In this document: positions 25,098 through 33,181 of the stretch, one piece after another
Numbering within the stretch: the stretch's first letter is position 1
How the letters are laid out: each line of letters begins with the position of its first letter
Origin: Streptomyces hawaiiensis
Lineage (GTDB): Bacteria; Actinomycetota; Actinomycetes; Streptomycetales; Streptomycetaceae
NCBI RefSeq assembly: GCF_004803895.1
Contig: NZ_CP021978.1
Span: 7,998,001 to 8,062,000, forward strand
Reading direction: 5' to 3'
Length of the DNA stretch: 64,000 nucleotides
Made by a program: the position numbers and the translations under genes
Notes under the pieces: generated by a model
The model's input: only the letters and a program-made list of their open reading frames with translations
The model's database searches: none
What the model was told of the DNA's origin: nothing

Positions 25098-26086
25098 GGG
25101 AGTTCGGTTACCAGCGGGCGTACGACGTCCCCGGCGCCGTGGCGCTGCTCGACGGCGACGGGGAAGCCCGTTTCCTGGGCGGCGGCACCAACCTCGTCGA
25201 CCTGATGAAGACCGGCGTCGAGCGCCCCGCCCGGCTCGTCGACATACGCGAACTGCCCCTGAACCGCGTCGAGCCGGCCGAGGACGGCGGGCTGCGCATC
25301 GGGGCGACCGTCACCAACAGCGACCTCGCCGCCCACCCCGAGGTCCGGCGTCGCTACCCGGCACTCGCACAGGCGGTGCTGGCCGGGGCCTCCGGGCAGT
25401 TGCGCAACATGGCCACCGTCGGCGGCAACCTGCTCCAGCGCACCCGCTGCGGCTACTTCACCGACGTCAACTCGCCCTGCAACAAACGCGATCCGGGCAG
25501 CGGATGCCCCGCCCTCACCGGCGAGCACCACAATCACGCCATCCTGGGCGCCTCCGGCCACTGCGTGGCCACCCATCCGTCCGACATGGGCGTGGCGCTG
25601 ACCGCCTTCGACGCCCTGGTGTCGTACGAGACGGCCGACGGGCCGGGCGAGGTGCCGCTCGCCGACTTCTATCTGCCCGTGGGGGAGACTCCCGAGCGGG
25701 AGACCGCCCTGCCGCCGGGCGCGCTCATCACCGGCGTGACCCTGCCGCCCACCGCCGCAGCGGCCAACTCCCGCTACCGCAAGGTGCGCGAGCGCGCTTC
25801 GTACGCCTTCGCCATCGGCTCCGTCGCCGCCGCGCTCGACATCCGGGACGGCCTCGTGCACGACGTCCGCCTGGCCTTCGGCGCCGTCGCCTCCCGTCCC
25901 TGGCGGGCCCGCACCGCCGAGAGCGTCCTGACCGGCGCACCGGCCGGCGCCGAGACCTTCGCGGCCGCCGCGGACGCCGAACTGGCGGCCGCCAGGCCCC
26001 TGCCCCACAACGGATACAAGGTGACCTTGATGCGCAACCTCGTCGTGGCCGTCCTCAGCGAACTCGCCGAGGAGGCCGCCCGATGA
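25094..26086 (+). CDS. Molybdenum hydroxylase FAD subunit with extra Cys-rich [4Fe-4S]-type loop
   Basis: 330 residues. FAD-binding motifs FLGGGTNLVDLMK and ATVGGNLLQRTRC, then the C-terminal CO-dehydrogenase flavoprotein domain (YRKVRERASYAFAIGSVAAAL). Between them is CGYFTDVNSPCNKRDPGSGC, the cysteine-rich insertion that carries an additional [4Fe-4S] cluster in PaoB-like subunits. The role is to pass electrons from the clusters to FAD and then an acceptor. Start and stop overlap both neighbours by ATGA, so translation is coupled. Confidence 0.94.
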   Translation: MREFGYQRAYDVPGAVALLDGDGEARFLGGGTNLVDLMKTGVERPARLVDIRELPLNRVEPAEDGGLRIGATVTNSDLAAHPEVRRRYPALAQAVLAGASGQLRNMATVGGNLLQRTRCGYFTDVNSPCNKRDPGSGCPALTGEHHNHAILGASGHCVATHPSDMGVALTAFDALVSYETADGPGEVPLADFYLPVGETPERETALPPGALITGVTLPPTAAAANSRYRKVRERASYAFAIGSVAAALDIRDGLVHDVRLAFGAVASRPWRARTAESVLTGAPAGAETFAAAADAELAAARPLPHNGYKVTLMRNLVVAVLSELAEEAAR

Positions 26087-28197
26087 CCACCGCCACCAGG
26101 GGAGCCGTCGGCAGCGCGCACACGCGTGTGGAAGGCCGCGACAAGGTCACCGGAGCGGCCCGCTACGCCGGCGAGATCCCCTTCGCCGAACTCGCCCACG
26201 GCTGGCTGGTGCTCTCCACCGTCGCCCGTGGCCGCGTCCGCGCGATCGACACCGAGGCCGTCCTCGGCATGCCCGGCGTCCTCACCGTCCTGCACCACCC
26301 CAACGCCCCGCGCGTCGACACCGGCTACATCGGCATCATGGGCGTCCCGCCGGACCCGACCGTCGGCCTCTTCCAGCACGACCGGGTGCTCCACACGGGC
26401 TGGCCGGTGGCCCTGGTCGTCGCCGAGACCTCCGAGCAGGCCCGGGAGGCCGCCGAGGCCCTCGTGGTGCACTACGACCAGGAGCCGCACGACGTGGCGT
26501 TCTCCGCCGGGCGCGACGCCGAGGCGTACCCGCTCGACGGACACCTGCCGGCCGTGGTGGAGAAGGGCGACCTGGAGGCCCAACTCGAAGCGTCCGCCGT
26601 CGTGGTGGACCGGGAGTACACCACCCCGGAGGAGCACCACAACCCGATGGAGCCGCACGCGGCGACGGCCCTGTGGGAAGGCGGCCGGCTGGACGTCGTC
26701 GACTCCAACCAGGGCACCGGCTGGGTCGCCGGTGAGCTCGCCAGCCTGTTCTCCCTCGACCCGGCCTCCGTGCGGGTGCGGTCCGAGCACGTCGGCGGCG
26801 GCTTCGGCAGCAAGGGCGTCCGCGCGCACCAGGTCGCCGCCGTGATGGCCGCGACCGTCCTGCAGCGCCCGGTCCGGGTCGTCATGACCCGCCGGCAGAT
26901 GTTCTCGCTCGCCGGCTACCGCAGCCCCACCGCCCAGCGGGTCAGGCTCGGTGCCGACCCCGACGGGCGGCTGCGCGCCCTGGAGCACCGGTCCCTGAAC
27001 CAGACCTCGACCGTGCACGAGTTCATCGAGCCGAGCGCGGGGGCGAGCCGCTCGATGTACGCCGCCGACGCCCACCACACGGTCAGCCGCCTCGTGCGGC
27101 TCGACGTACCGACCCCGACGTGGATGCGCGCCCCGGGCGAGGCACCGGGCTCGTTCGCCCTGGAGTCGGCGCTCGACGAACTCGCCGAGAAGTGCGGCAT
27201 CGACCCGATCGAGCTGCGCCTGCGCAACGAACCCGAGGTGGGCCCGGTCTCCGGGCTGCCGTTCGGCAGCCGCAACCTGATCGCCTGCTTTCGGGAAGGG
27301 GCCCGCAGGTTCGGCTGGGCGGAGCGCGACCCCCGGCCCGGCGTCCGCCGGGAGGGGCGCTGGCTGCTCGGCACGGGCACCGCGGCCGCCTCCTTCCCCG
27401 CGCAGGTCATGCCGTCCACGGCGGCCGTGACCGCGGAGGCCGACGGGACCTTCACGGTCAGGATCAACGCCGCGGACATCGGCACCGGCGCGCGCACCGC
27501 GCTCACCCTGGTCGCGGCCGACGCCCTGGAGGTGCCGACGGACCGCGTTCTGGTGCGGATCGGGGACAGCGACCTCGGCGCCGCGATGATCGCCGGCGGC
27601 TCGATGGGCACCCGCTCCTGGGGCTGGGCCGTCACGGCCGCCGCCGAGGAACTGCGCCGGAGCCTCGCGCCCGGCGCCGACATCCCGCCGGAGGGCGTCA
27701 CCGTACGGTCGAACACGGCCGAGGCCATCGGCGCCCTCGCGCAGAAGGAACGGCACTCCTTCGGGGCGCAGTTCGCCGAGGTCGCCGTCGACCCCGCCAC
27801 CGGAGAGGTCCGTGTGCGTCGCATGCTGGGCATCTTCGCGGCCGGCCGGATCGTCAACCCGCTCACGGCCCGCAACCAGCTCGTCGGCGGCATGATCTGG
27901 GGCCTGTCCATGGCTCTGCACGAGGAAGCCGTCCGGGACCGGGCCACCGGCGGCGTCTACGGCGCCGACCTCGCGGGCTACCACGTCGCCGCGCACGCGG
28001 ACGTCCCGCACATCGAGGCCGACTGGGTGGACGACCCCGACCCGGACGACCCGGTCGGCATCAAGGGCATCGGCGAGGTCGGCATCGTGGGAGCGGCCGC
28101 GGCGGTCGCCAACGCGGTGTGGCACGCCACCGGCGTACGCCACCGGGATCTGCCGATCCGGCCCGACCGCGTGCTGCTGGCGGGCGGCGATGCTTGA
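26083..28197 (+). CDS. Molybdenum hydroxylase catalytic (Moco) subunit, PaoC-like
   Basis: 704 residues. N-terminal a/b hammerhead (GAARYAGEIPFAELAHGWLVLSTVARGRV), then the Moco-binding region: VGGGFGSKG, MRAPGEAPGSFALE, GGSMGTRSWG, and near the C-terminus GIKGIGEVGIVGAAAAV, whose Glu is the catalytic base. Length and loops are like the aldehyde-oxidising PaoC (YagR) group rather than purine xanthine dehydrogenase. Probable reaction: oxidation of an (aromatic) aldehyde to acid. The XdhC gene overlaps its 3' end by 8 bp. Confidence 0.94.
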   Translation: MTTATRGAVGSAHTRVEGRDKVTGAARYAGEIPFAELAHGWLVLSTVARGRVRAIDTEAVLGMPGVLTVLHHPNAPRVDTGYIGIMGVPPDPTVGLFQHDRVLHTGWPVALVVAETSEQAREAAEALVVHYDQEPHDVAFSAGRDAEAYPLDGHLPAVVEKGDLEAQLEASAVVVDREYTTPEEHHNPMEPHAATALWEGGRLDVVDSNQGTGWVAGELASLFSLDPASVRVRSEHVGGGFGSKGVRAHQVAAVMAATVLQRPVRVVMTRRQMFSLAGYRSPTAQRVRLGADPDGRLRALEHRSLNQTSTVHEFIEPSAGASRSMYAADAHHTVSRLVRLDVPTPTWMRAPGEAPGSFALESALDELAEKCGIDPIELRLRNEPEVGPVSGLPFGSRNLIACFREGARRFGWAERDPRPGVRREGRWLLGTGTAAASFPAQVMPSTAAVTAEADGTFTVRINAADIGTGARTALTLVAADALEVPTDRVLVRIGDSDLGAAMIAGGSMGTRSWGWAVTAAAEELRRSLAPGADIPPEGVTVRSNTAEAIGALAQKERHSFGAQFAEVAVDPATGEVRVRRMLGIFAAGRIVNPLTARNQLVGGMIWGLSMALHEEAVRDRATGGVYGADLAGYHVAAHADVPHIEADWVDDPDPDDPVGIKGIGEVGIVGAAAAVANAVWHATGVRHRDLPIRPDRVLLAGGDA

Positions 28198-29320
28198 TCT
28201 CGCGGGGCCCCTGCACGCGTGGACCGAGGAGGGCCGGGACTTCGCCGTCGCCACCGTCGTCGCCGTCGGCGGCAGCGCCCCGCGCCCGCCCGGTGCCGCG
28301 CTCGCCGTCTCCGCCGACGGCGCGGCCATCGGCTCGGTCTCCGGGGGTTGTGTGGAGGGAGCGGTGTACGACCTGTGCGTCCAGGCCCTCCAGGACGGTG
28401 AGACACGCGTCGAACGGTTCGGCTACAGCGACGAGGACGCCTTCGCGGTGGGGCTGACCTGCGGCGGCATCATCGACGTCATGATCACCCCGTTCACGGG
28501 CGGCCGTACGGTCGAGGAGGCCGCGCTGGCGGCTGCCGCCCGGGCCGAGCCGGTGGCCCTGGCCCGGGTGGTCCGAGGGCCGGCCGGCCTCCTCGGCCGT
28601 GCCCTGCTGGCCCGGCCCGACGGCTCGTACGACGGTGGCCTCGGCGGCGTCCCGGACCTGGATCGCACGGTGCTCGACCGGGCCCGCGCCCTGCTGGACA
28701 CCGGCCGCACCGGCACGGTGGAACTCTCCGAGGACGGGTCGCACTGCCCGGGCGGACTCACCCTGCTCGTCGAGTCGGCCGTCCCGCCGCCCCGCATGAT
28801 CGTCTTCGGTGCGATCGACTTCGCGGCGGCCCTGGTCCGGGCGGGCGGGTTCCTCGGCTACCACGTCACCGTGTGCGACGCCCGTTCCGTCTTCGCCACC
28901 CGGGCCCGCTTTCCGGAGGCCGACGAGATCGTCGTCGACTGGCCCGACCGCTACCTCCGGCGCACCGAGACCGACGGGCGCACGGTGCTGTGCGTGCTCA
29001 CCCACGACGCGAAGTTCGACATCCCGCTGTTGACGGAGGCGCTGCGGCTGCCCGTCGCCTACGTCGGCGCCATGGGCTCCCGCCGCACCCACGAGGACCG
29101 CAACCGGCGGCTGCGCGAGGCGGGCGTGAGCGAGCGCGAGCTGGCCCGGCTCAGGTCGCCGATCGGCCTCGACCTGGGAGCCCGTACGCCGGAGGAGACC
29201 GCCGTGTCCATCGCGGCGGAGATCGTCGCGGCACGACACGGCGGCACGGGGGCACCGCTCACCGGTTCGGCCACACCGATCCACAGGCGCGGGCGAGAGG
29301 CGTGTCCGCAACCGGCCTGA
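28190..29320 (+). CDS. XdhC/PaoD-type molybdenum cofactor chaperone
   Basis: 376 residues with two family blocks: the N-terminal XdhC/CoxI domain (FAVATVVAVGGSAPRPPGAALAVS, GSVSGGCVEGAVYDLC, LTCGGIIDVMI) and the C-terminal Rossmann-like domain (MIVFGAIDFAAALVRAGGFLGYHVTVCDARSVFA, AYVGAMGSRRTHEDR, RSPIGLDLGARTPEETAVSIAAEIVAAR). Such proteins bind, modify and insert the molybdenum cofactor into their dedicated enzyme. It is the last gene of the operon. Confidence 0.94.
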   Translation: MLDLAGPLHAWTEEGRDFAVATVVAVGGSAPRPPGAALAVSADGAAIGSVSGGCVEGAVYDLCVQALQDGETRVERFGYSDEDAFAVGLTCGGIIDVMITPFTGGRTVEEAALAAAARAEPVALARVVRGPAGLLGRALLARPDGSYDGGLGGVPDLDRTVLDRARALLDTGRTGTVELSEDGSHCPGGLTLLVESAVPPPRMIVFGAIDFAAALVRAGGFLGYHVTVCDARSVFATRARFPEADEIVVDWPDRYLRRTETDGRTVLCVLTHDAKFDIPLLTEALRLPVAYVGAMGSRRTHEDRNRRLREAGVSERELARLRSPIGLDLGARTPEETAVSIAAEIVAARHGGTGAPLTGSATPIHRRGREACPQPA

Positions 29321-29329
29321 GTATGCCGA

Positions 29330-29645
29330 CCCGCCCGGGAGCAGGCCGGCGGCCGGGGCAGGCGCACGCCCGTCCCGGGCAAGGGGCACGCCCCATCCGG
29401 GCAAGGGGCACGCCTGTCCCGGGCAGGCTCGCGGGCCGATCCGGGCAAGGGGCACAACCCATCCGGGCAAGGCGCACGCCTGTCCCGGGCAGGCTCGCGG
29501 GCCGATCCGGGCACGGCGTACGCCCGTCCCGGGGCGAGGCGCACGCCCGATCCGGGCAAGGTGTACGCCTGTCCCGGGCAGACTCGCGGCCCGATCCGGA
29601 CAGACACACGCCCGTCCCGGGCAAGCCCCGGATCGGCCCGGGACG
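29330..29645. repeat. Degenerate GC-rich tandem repeats
   Basis: Repeats of a short theme (GGGCAAGGGGCACGCC / CCTGTCCCGGGCAGGCTCGC) fill the gap after the XdhC gene. One longer element, starting CGCCTGTCCCGGGCAGGCTC, recurs at 29411 and 29477 (66-bp step), with a diverged copy at 29567. Long open frames on both strands are by-products of the composition. The rest of the gap (29646-29850) shows no gene. Confidence 0.75.
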
Positions 29646-29850
29646 GGCGTGCGGCGATTCGCCGGGTGCCCGGCCAGCCCCGAGCAGACCGCCCAGCATC
29701 CCGACCCGACACCCGACCGACCCCGGAACAGGCACACGGCGATTTCGCCGGGCGCCCGACCAGCCCGGGACGAGACCCTGCCGACGGCATGCCGGAGGGG
29801 GCCGGGGCCGTTGCCGGCCGCGGCCCCTCCGTGGGCGCGAGTGAGGACGG

Positions 29851-30414
29851 TCAGGCAGCGGCGGGCTCCGAGGCGTGACCCTGCAGTCGGGCGATGACCT
29901 CGGTCAGCTGCTCGGCGACCTCGGCGTCGTCCGCCGGGTGGGTCTCTGCGAAGCGGGTCAGCGAGCCGGGGATGGAAAGCTTGACGTCCTCCAGGACCTT
30001 GCCGCCGGCCACGCCCACGGACTTGCGGGTCTCGTCGTGCGCCCAGACACCGCCGTACTGGCCGAACGCGGTGCCGACCACGGCGACCGGCTTGCCGCTG
30101 AGGGCACCGGCACCGTACGGGCGGGACAGCCAGTCGATGGCGTTCTTCAGGACGGCCGGGATGGTCCCGTTGTACTCGGGCGTGAAGAGGATCAGGCCGT
30201 CCGCGGCGTTCGCGGCGTCACGCAGTCGCGCGGCGGCGGCCGGGACGCCGCCCTCGACGTCGATGTCCTCGTTGTAGAAGGGAATCTCGGCCAGACCCTC
30301 GAACAGGTCCACCTCGGCGCCTTCGGGGGCGAGCTTGACGGCCGCCTCGGCGAGCTGGCGGTTGTGCGAACCGGCGCGAAGGCTGCCGACGAGGGCGAGG
30401 ATACGAACGGACAT
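29851..30414 (-). CDS. NADPH-dependent FMN reductase family protein
   Basis: 187 residues from ATG 30414. Flavodoxin-like fold: ILALVGSLRAGSHNRQLAEAA (phosphate loop), then LILFTPEYNGTIPAVLKNAIDWLSRP, the signature of the FMN_red family, and GKPVAVVGTAFGQYGG. These enzymes reduce quinones, azo dyes, chromate or FMN using NAD(P)H. It is divergent from a TetR gene across two matched operators, suggesting induction by an electrophile or quinone. Confidence 0.93.
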   Translation of the reverse strand: MSVRILALVGSLRAGSHNRQLAEAAVKLAPEGAEVDLFEGLAEIPFYNEDIDVEGGVPAAAARLRDAANAADGLILFTPEYNGTIPAVLKNAIDWLSRPYGAGALSGKPVAVVGTAFGQYGGVWAHDETRKSVGVAGGKVLEDVKLSIPGSLTRFAETHPADDAEVAEQLTEVIARLQGHASEPAAA

Positions 30415-30462
30415 GCTGACTCCCACATATGAGGCACTGCTCTGAAACACTGCTGAACGATC

Positions 30463-30512
30463 CGGACCGGGGTCCGTTTAACGTTCTAGCATCCTAACCG
30501 GACCGCGGTCCA
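30463..30512. promoter_or_regulatory. Two TetR-type operators in a divergent promoter region
   Basis: GGACCGGGGTCC (30464-30475) and GGACCGCGGTCC (30500-30511), both flanked by CCG/CG, have centres 36 bp apart. They cover the region between the reductase and TetR starts. Confidence 0.85.
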
Positions 30513-30542
30513 GTTTTGTTCCCGATGCTTTACGCTGGCTTC

Positions 30543-31211
30543 ATGTCCGCCGCCCCGCCCCCCTTCCCGACGCCCCAGGAGCCCGTCGACCACCCCGAGC
30601 TGTTGCAGCTCGGCACCGGCCTGGAGGACGACGAGCCGTGCCTGCGGGCCGACGCCGCGCGCAACCGCGCCCGGCTGCTGGAAGCCGCCGGGCGGTTGGT
30701 GGCGGAGCGCGGCGCGGAGGCCGTCACGATGGAGGCGGTGGCCGCCGAGGCCTGTGTCGGCAAGGGCACGGTCTTCCGCAGATTCGGCGACCGCACCGGC
30801 CTGCTGACGGCGCTGCTCGACCACTCCGAGAAGAAGTTCCAGGCCGCGTTCCTCGGCGGCCCGCCGCCGCTCGGGCCCGGAGCGCCGCCCGTGGAGCGGC
30901 TGCGGGCGTTCGGCTGCGGGATGCTGCGGCGCTCGGCCGACGAACTGGAGCTGCAACTGGCGGCCGAGCCCGGCGCGAACCGCCGCCACGTCGTCCCCGC
31001 CCGCCGCGTGCTGCGGCACCACATGGAGATGCTGCTGCGGCAGGCGGTCCCCGCAGCGGACTGCGAACTGCTCTCCCACACGCTGATGGGGCAGCTCGAC
31101 CCGGCCCTGATCCATCACCTGACCAGGCAGCGCGGCATACCTCTGTCCCGCCTCGAGGTCGCCTGGATCGACCTGGTCGACCGGGTGACGGGTGCGGGCG
31201 CCGTCCGCTGA
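30543..31211 (+). CDS. TetR family regulator, divergent from FMN reductase
   Basis: 222 residues with an N-terminal extension of ~35 residues before the HTH (ARNRARLLEAAGRLVAERGAEAVTMEAVAAEACVGKGTVFRRFGDRTGLLTALLDH). No ribosome site precedes ATG 30543, but TACGCT ends six bases ahead, which fits a leaderless transcript starting at the ATG. Probably represses itself and the reductase through the GGACCGSGGTCC pair. Confidence 0.92.
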   Translation: MSAAPPPFPTPQEPVDHPELLQLGTGLEDDEPCLRADAARNRARLLEAAGRLVAERGAEAVTMEAVAAEACVGKGTVFRRFGDRTGLLTALLDHSEKKFQAAFLGGPPPLGPGAPPVERLRAFGCGMLRRSADELELQLAAEPGANRRHVVPARRVLRHHMEMLLRQAVPAADCELLSHTLMGQLDPALIHHLTRQRGIPLSRLEVAWIDLVDRVTGAGAVR

Positions 31212-31229
31212 ACGACCCGCGCCCCACCT

Positions 31230-31243
31230 CGTGAGCGCTCACG
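31230..31243. promoter_or_regulatory. Perfect 14-bp LacI-type operator
   Basis: CGTGAGCGCTCACG, with the LacI-family-like core TGAGCGCTCA, lies about 63 bp upstream of the LacI-family gene start, suggesting autoregulation. Confidence 0.8.
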
Positions 31244-31305
31244 GGTTCCTCACAACTCCCCCGCCCGAAGCGCGCATTGGGGCTTCTGCCAAGATGCCGT
31301 ACGTC

Positions 31306-32343
31306 ATGGTGCAGATACCGAAAACGCCCGCGCCCCCGTCCCCCGCACCGTCGCGCTCCGTACCCACGAGCGCCGATGTGGCCCGCCTGGCCGGCGTCTC
31401 GCGCGCGACCGTCTCCTACGTCCTCAACAACACCAGCGCCGTACGGATCAGTGAACCGACCCGCCGCCGTGTGCACCAGGCCGCGAAGGAGCTGGGATAC
31501 GTACCGCACGCGGCGGCCCGCAGCCTGCGCGCCGGGCACAGCCGCATGGTCCTGATCCCTGCGCCGACCTTCCCCGTCGGCCCGCTCTACAGCCGGTTCC
31601 TCACCGAACTCCAGGGATCCCTTGCCGGCCTGGACTACACGGTCGTGCAGTACGGCACCGGCGGCCCGCACGGCGACGAAGCCGCCCGTGCCTGGGCCGA
31701 GTTGAGGCCCGTGGCCGTGCTCGTGCCCGGTTCCGGGCTCGGCCCGCGCGGGGTCGCGGTGCTCAAGCGCTCGGGGGCGCGGGCCGTGGTCACCCTCGGC
31801 CCCGAGACCATCGAGGGCGCACACGCGCTGCTCATGGACCACGACGTCGTCGGTCACAGCGCGGGCGCCCACCTCTACGACCGCGGCCGGCGCCGGATCG
31901 GCGTCGTCGTCCCGCAGGAGCCCGGCCTCGAGGCGTTCTCCGCACCCCGCCTCGACGGCGTGCGCCAGTCCGTGCGCGGCACGGACGCCACGGTGACCGA
32001 ACTGCCCCTCGCCTACGACGAGCAGGCCGCCGCGCGCCTCGCCGCCCGCTGGCGCACCCTGGGCCTGGACGCCGTGTTCACCTACAACGACGAGTACGCG
32101 ATGCTGCTGATGCGGGCCCTGCTGGACGAGGGCATCCGCATCCCCGAGGAGACGGCCGTGGTCGGCGCCGACGACCTGATGCTCGGACGGCTGCTGCGGC
32201 CCCGGCTGAGCACGGTCCATCTGGAGCTGCCCTGCGGCCGTGAACTCGCCGAACTGGTCGACCGCGCGGTGCGCAAGCCCACCACGGAGCCCGAGACGCA
32301 CAAGGTGCTGGGTGCGAAGGTGCTGCACCGCGAATCGAGCTGA
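31306..32343 (+). CDS. LacI family transcriptional regulator
   Basis: 345 residues from ATG 31306 (MVQIPKTP); ATG 31294 in the same frame is possible. HTH: PTSADVARLAGVSRATVSYVLNNTSAVRISEPTRRRVHQAAKELGYVPHAAARSLRAG. Then a periplasmic-binding-like sensor (MVLIPAPTFPVGPLYSRFLTELQG ... DAVFTYNDEYAMLLMRALLDEGIRIPEETAVVGADD). No sugar genes are adjacent, so targets may be remote. The palindrome at 31230 suggests self-control. Confidence 0.93.
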   Translation: MVQIPKTPAPPSPAPSRSVPTSADVARLAGVSRATVSYVLNNTSAVRISEPTRRRVHQAAKELGYVPHAAARSLRAGHSRMVLIPAPTFPVGPLYSRFLTELQGSLAGLDYTVVQYGTGGPHGDEAARAWAELRPVAVLVPGSGLGPRGVAVLKRSGARAVVTLGPETIEGAHALLMDHDVVGHSAGAHLYDRGRRRIGVVVPQEPGLEAFSAPRLDGVRQSVRGTDATVTELPLAYDEQAAARLAARWRTLGLDAVFTYNDEYAMLLMRALLDEGIRIPEETAVVGADDLMLGRLLRPRLSTVHLELPCGRELAELVDRAVRKPTTEPETHKVLGAKVLHRESS

Positions 32344-32349
32344 TCCGAC

Positions 32350-32995
32350 GGGCGCGCCTCCCCGGCGGGGCCTGGCTCCCGGGGCGGACCCGGCTCCCTG
32401 CTGACTCCCGGGGCGAGCTCGGCTCCCTGGCATGGGCCCGCCCCCGGCAGGGGCTCGCCCCCCGGGGGGCGACTCCCCGGCAGGGGCCCGACTTCCCGGG
32501 CGGGGCCTGACTCCTGGGGTGGGCCCGACCCTCCGGGCAGGCCCGACCCCCGGGCGGGGGTGATTCCCTGACCAATGGGCCCAGTGTTTCTCAGACCACT
32601 CGCCCCCCGGTGCGGCCCCGGCAGCCGTGCGCCGCGGGGCGGGGCCCGTCCCCCGGCAGGGGCCTGCCCCCCCGGGGCGGGGGCGACTCCCCGGCAGGGG
32701 CGCGGCCCCTCGGGCAGGCTCGACTCCCCGGCGGGCCTGACTCCTGGGGCGAGGCTGGCTCGCCGGGCGGGGGCGATTCCTGGGGCGGGGCCGGCTCCCC
32801 GGCGGGGGCCCGACTTTTAGGCAGGGGTCCGCCCCCGGGGTGGGGTCCCGGCAGGCGCCCGCCCTCCGGCAGGCGCCCGCCCTCCGGCAGGCGCCCGCCC
32901 TCCGGCAGGCGCCCGCCCTCCGGCAGGCGCCCGCCCCCGGGAGGGGGCGGACTCCCCGGCGTAGGCCCGACCCCCGGGCGGGCCCACTCCCCGGC
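32350..32995. repeat. GC-rich degenerate repeat region
   Basis: About 650 bp built from variants of CCCCGGCAGGGGC and CTCCCCGGGGCGGG, with no supportable gene on either strand. It is similar in style, but not in unit, to the repeats at 29330-29645. It includes the short 18-bp array at 32850. Confidence 0.7.
32850..32936. repeat. 18-bp tandem repeat, four perfect units plus one diverged
   Basis: The unit GGCAGGCGCCCGCCCTCC repeats at 32850, 32868, 32886 and 32904, then a fifth copy diverges at its end. There is no spacer, so this is not a CRISPR. The units contain GGCGCC and could form alternative hairpins. Confidence 0.85.
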
Positions 32996-33014
32996 TTTCC
33001 AGTCGCGGCACGGC

Positions 33015-33035
33015 TAGGATGTTGCATGCTCAACA
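33015..33035 (+). promoter_or_regulatory. Possible promoter -10 box with adjoining inverted repeat
   Basis: TAGGAT (33015-33020) resembles a principal-sigma -10 box. The inverted repeat TGTTG-catgct-CAACA (33020-33035) overlaps the expected start of transcription, as a repressor site would. It is about 150 bp upstream of the aldehyde dehydrogenase. Confidence 0.5.
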
Positions 33036-33181
33036 AAACGGGGGCGCGTTTCTGCGCGGGCCGTGGCGCACAGTGCTGCGCCCGCTCGACACGTCCCGCC
33101 ATCTGACCGCCGAACCGGCCGCGCACGCACGGGAGTTGCGACCACCCCGTCAGCCGGTGACCGATCGATCGGAGAGCCGTC

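Noticed and set aside
29330..29738. Long Gly/Pro/Arg/Cys-rich open frames in the repeats
   Set aside because: They follow the repeat period in several frames, have no ribosome site and no family pattern.
32850..32936. CRISPR array
   Set aside because: Repeats are contiguous with no spacers, and no cas genes are present.
32350..33017. Collagen-like or proline-rich repeat proteins, e.g. RQAPAL units
   Set aside because: The 18-bp array is open in several frames at once; no start with a ribosome site and no codon bias for any one frame.
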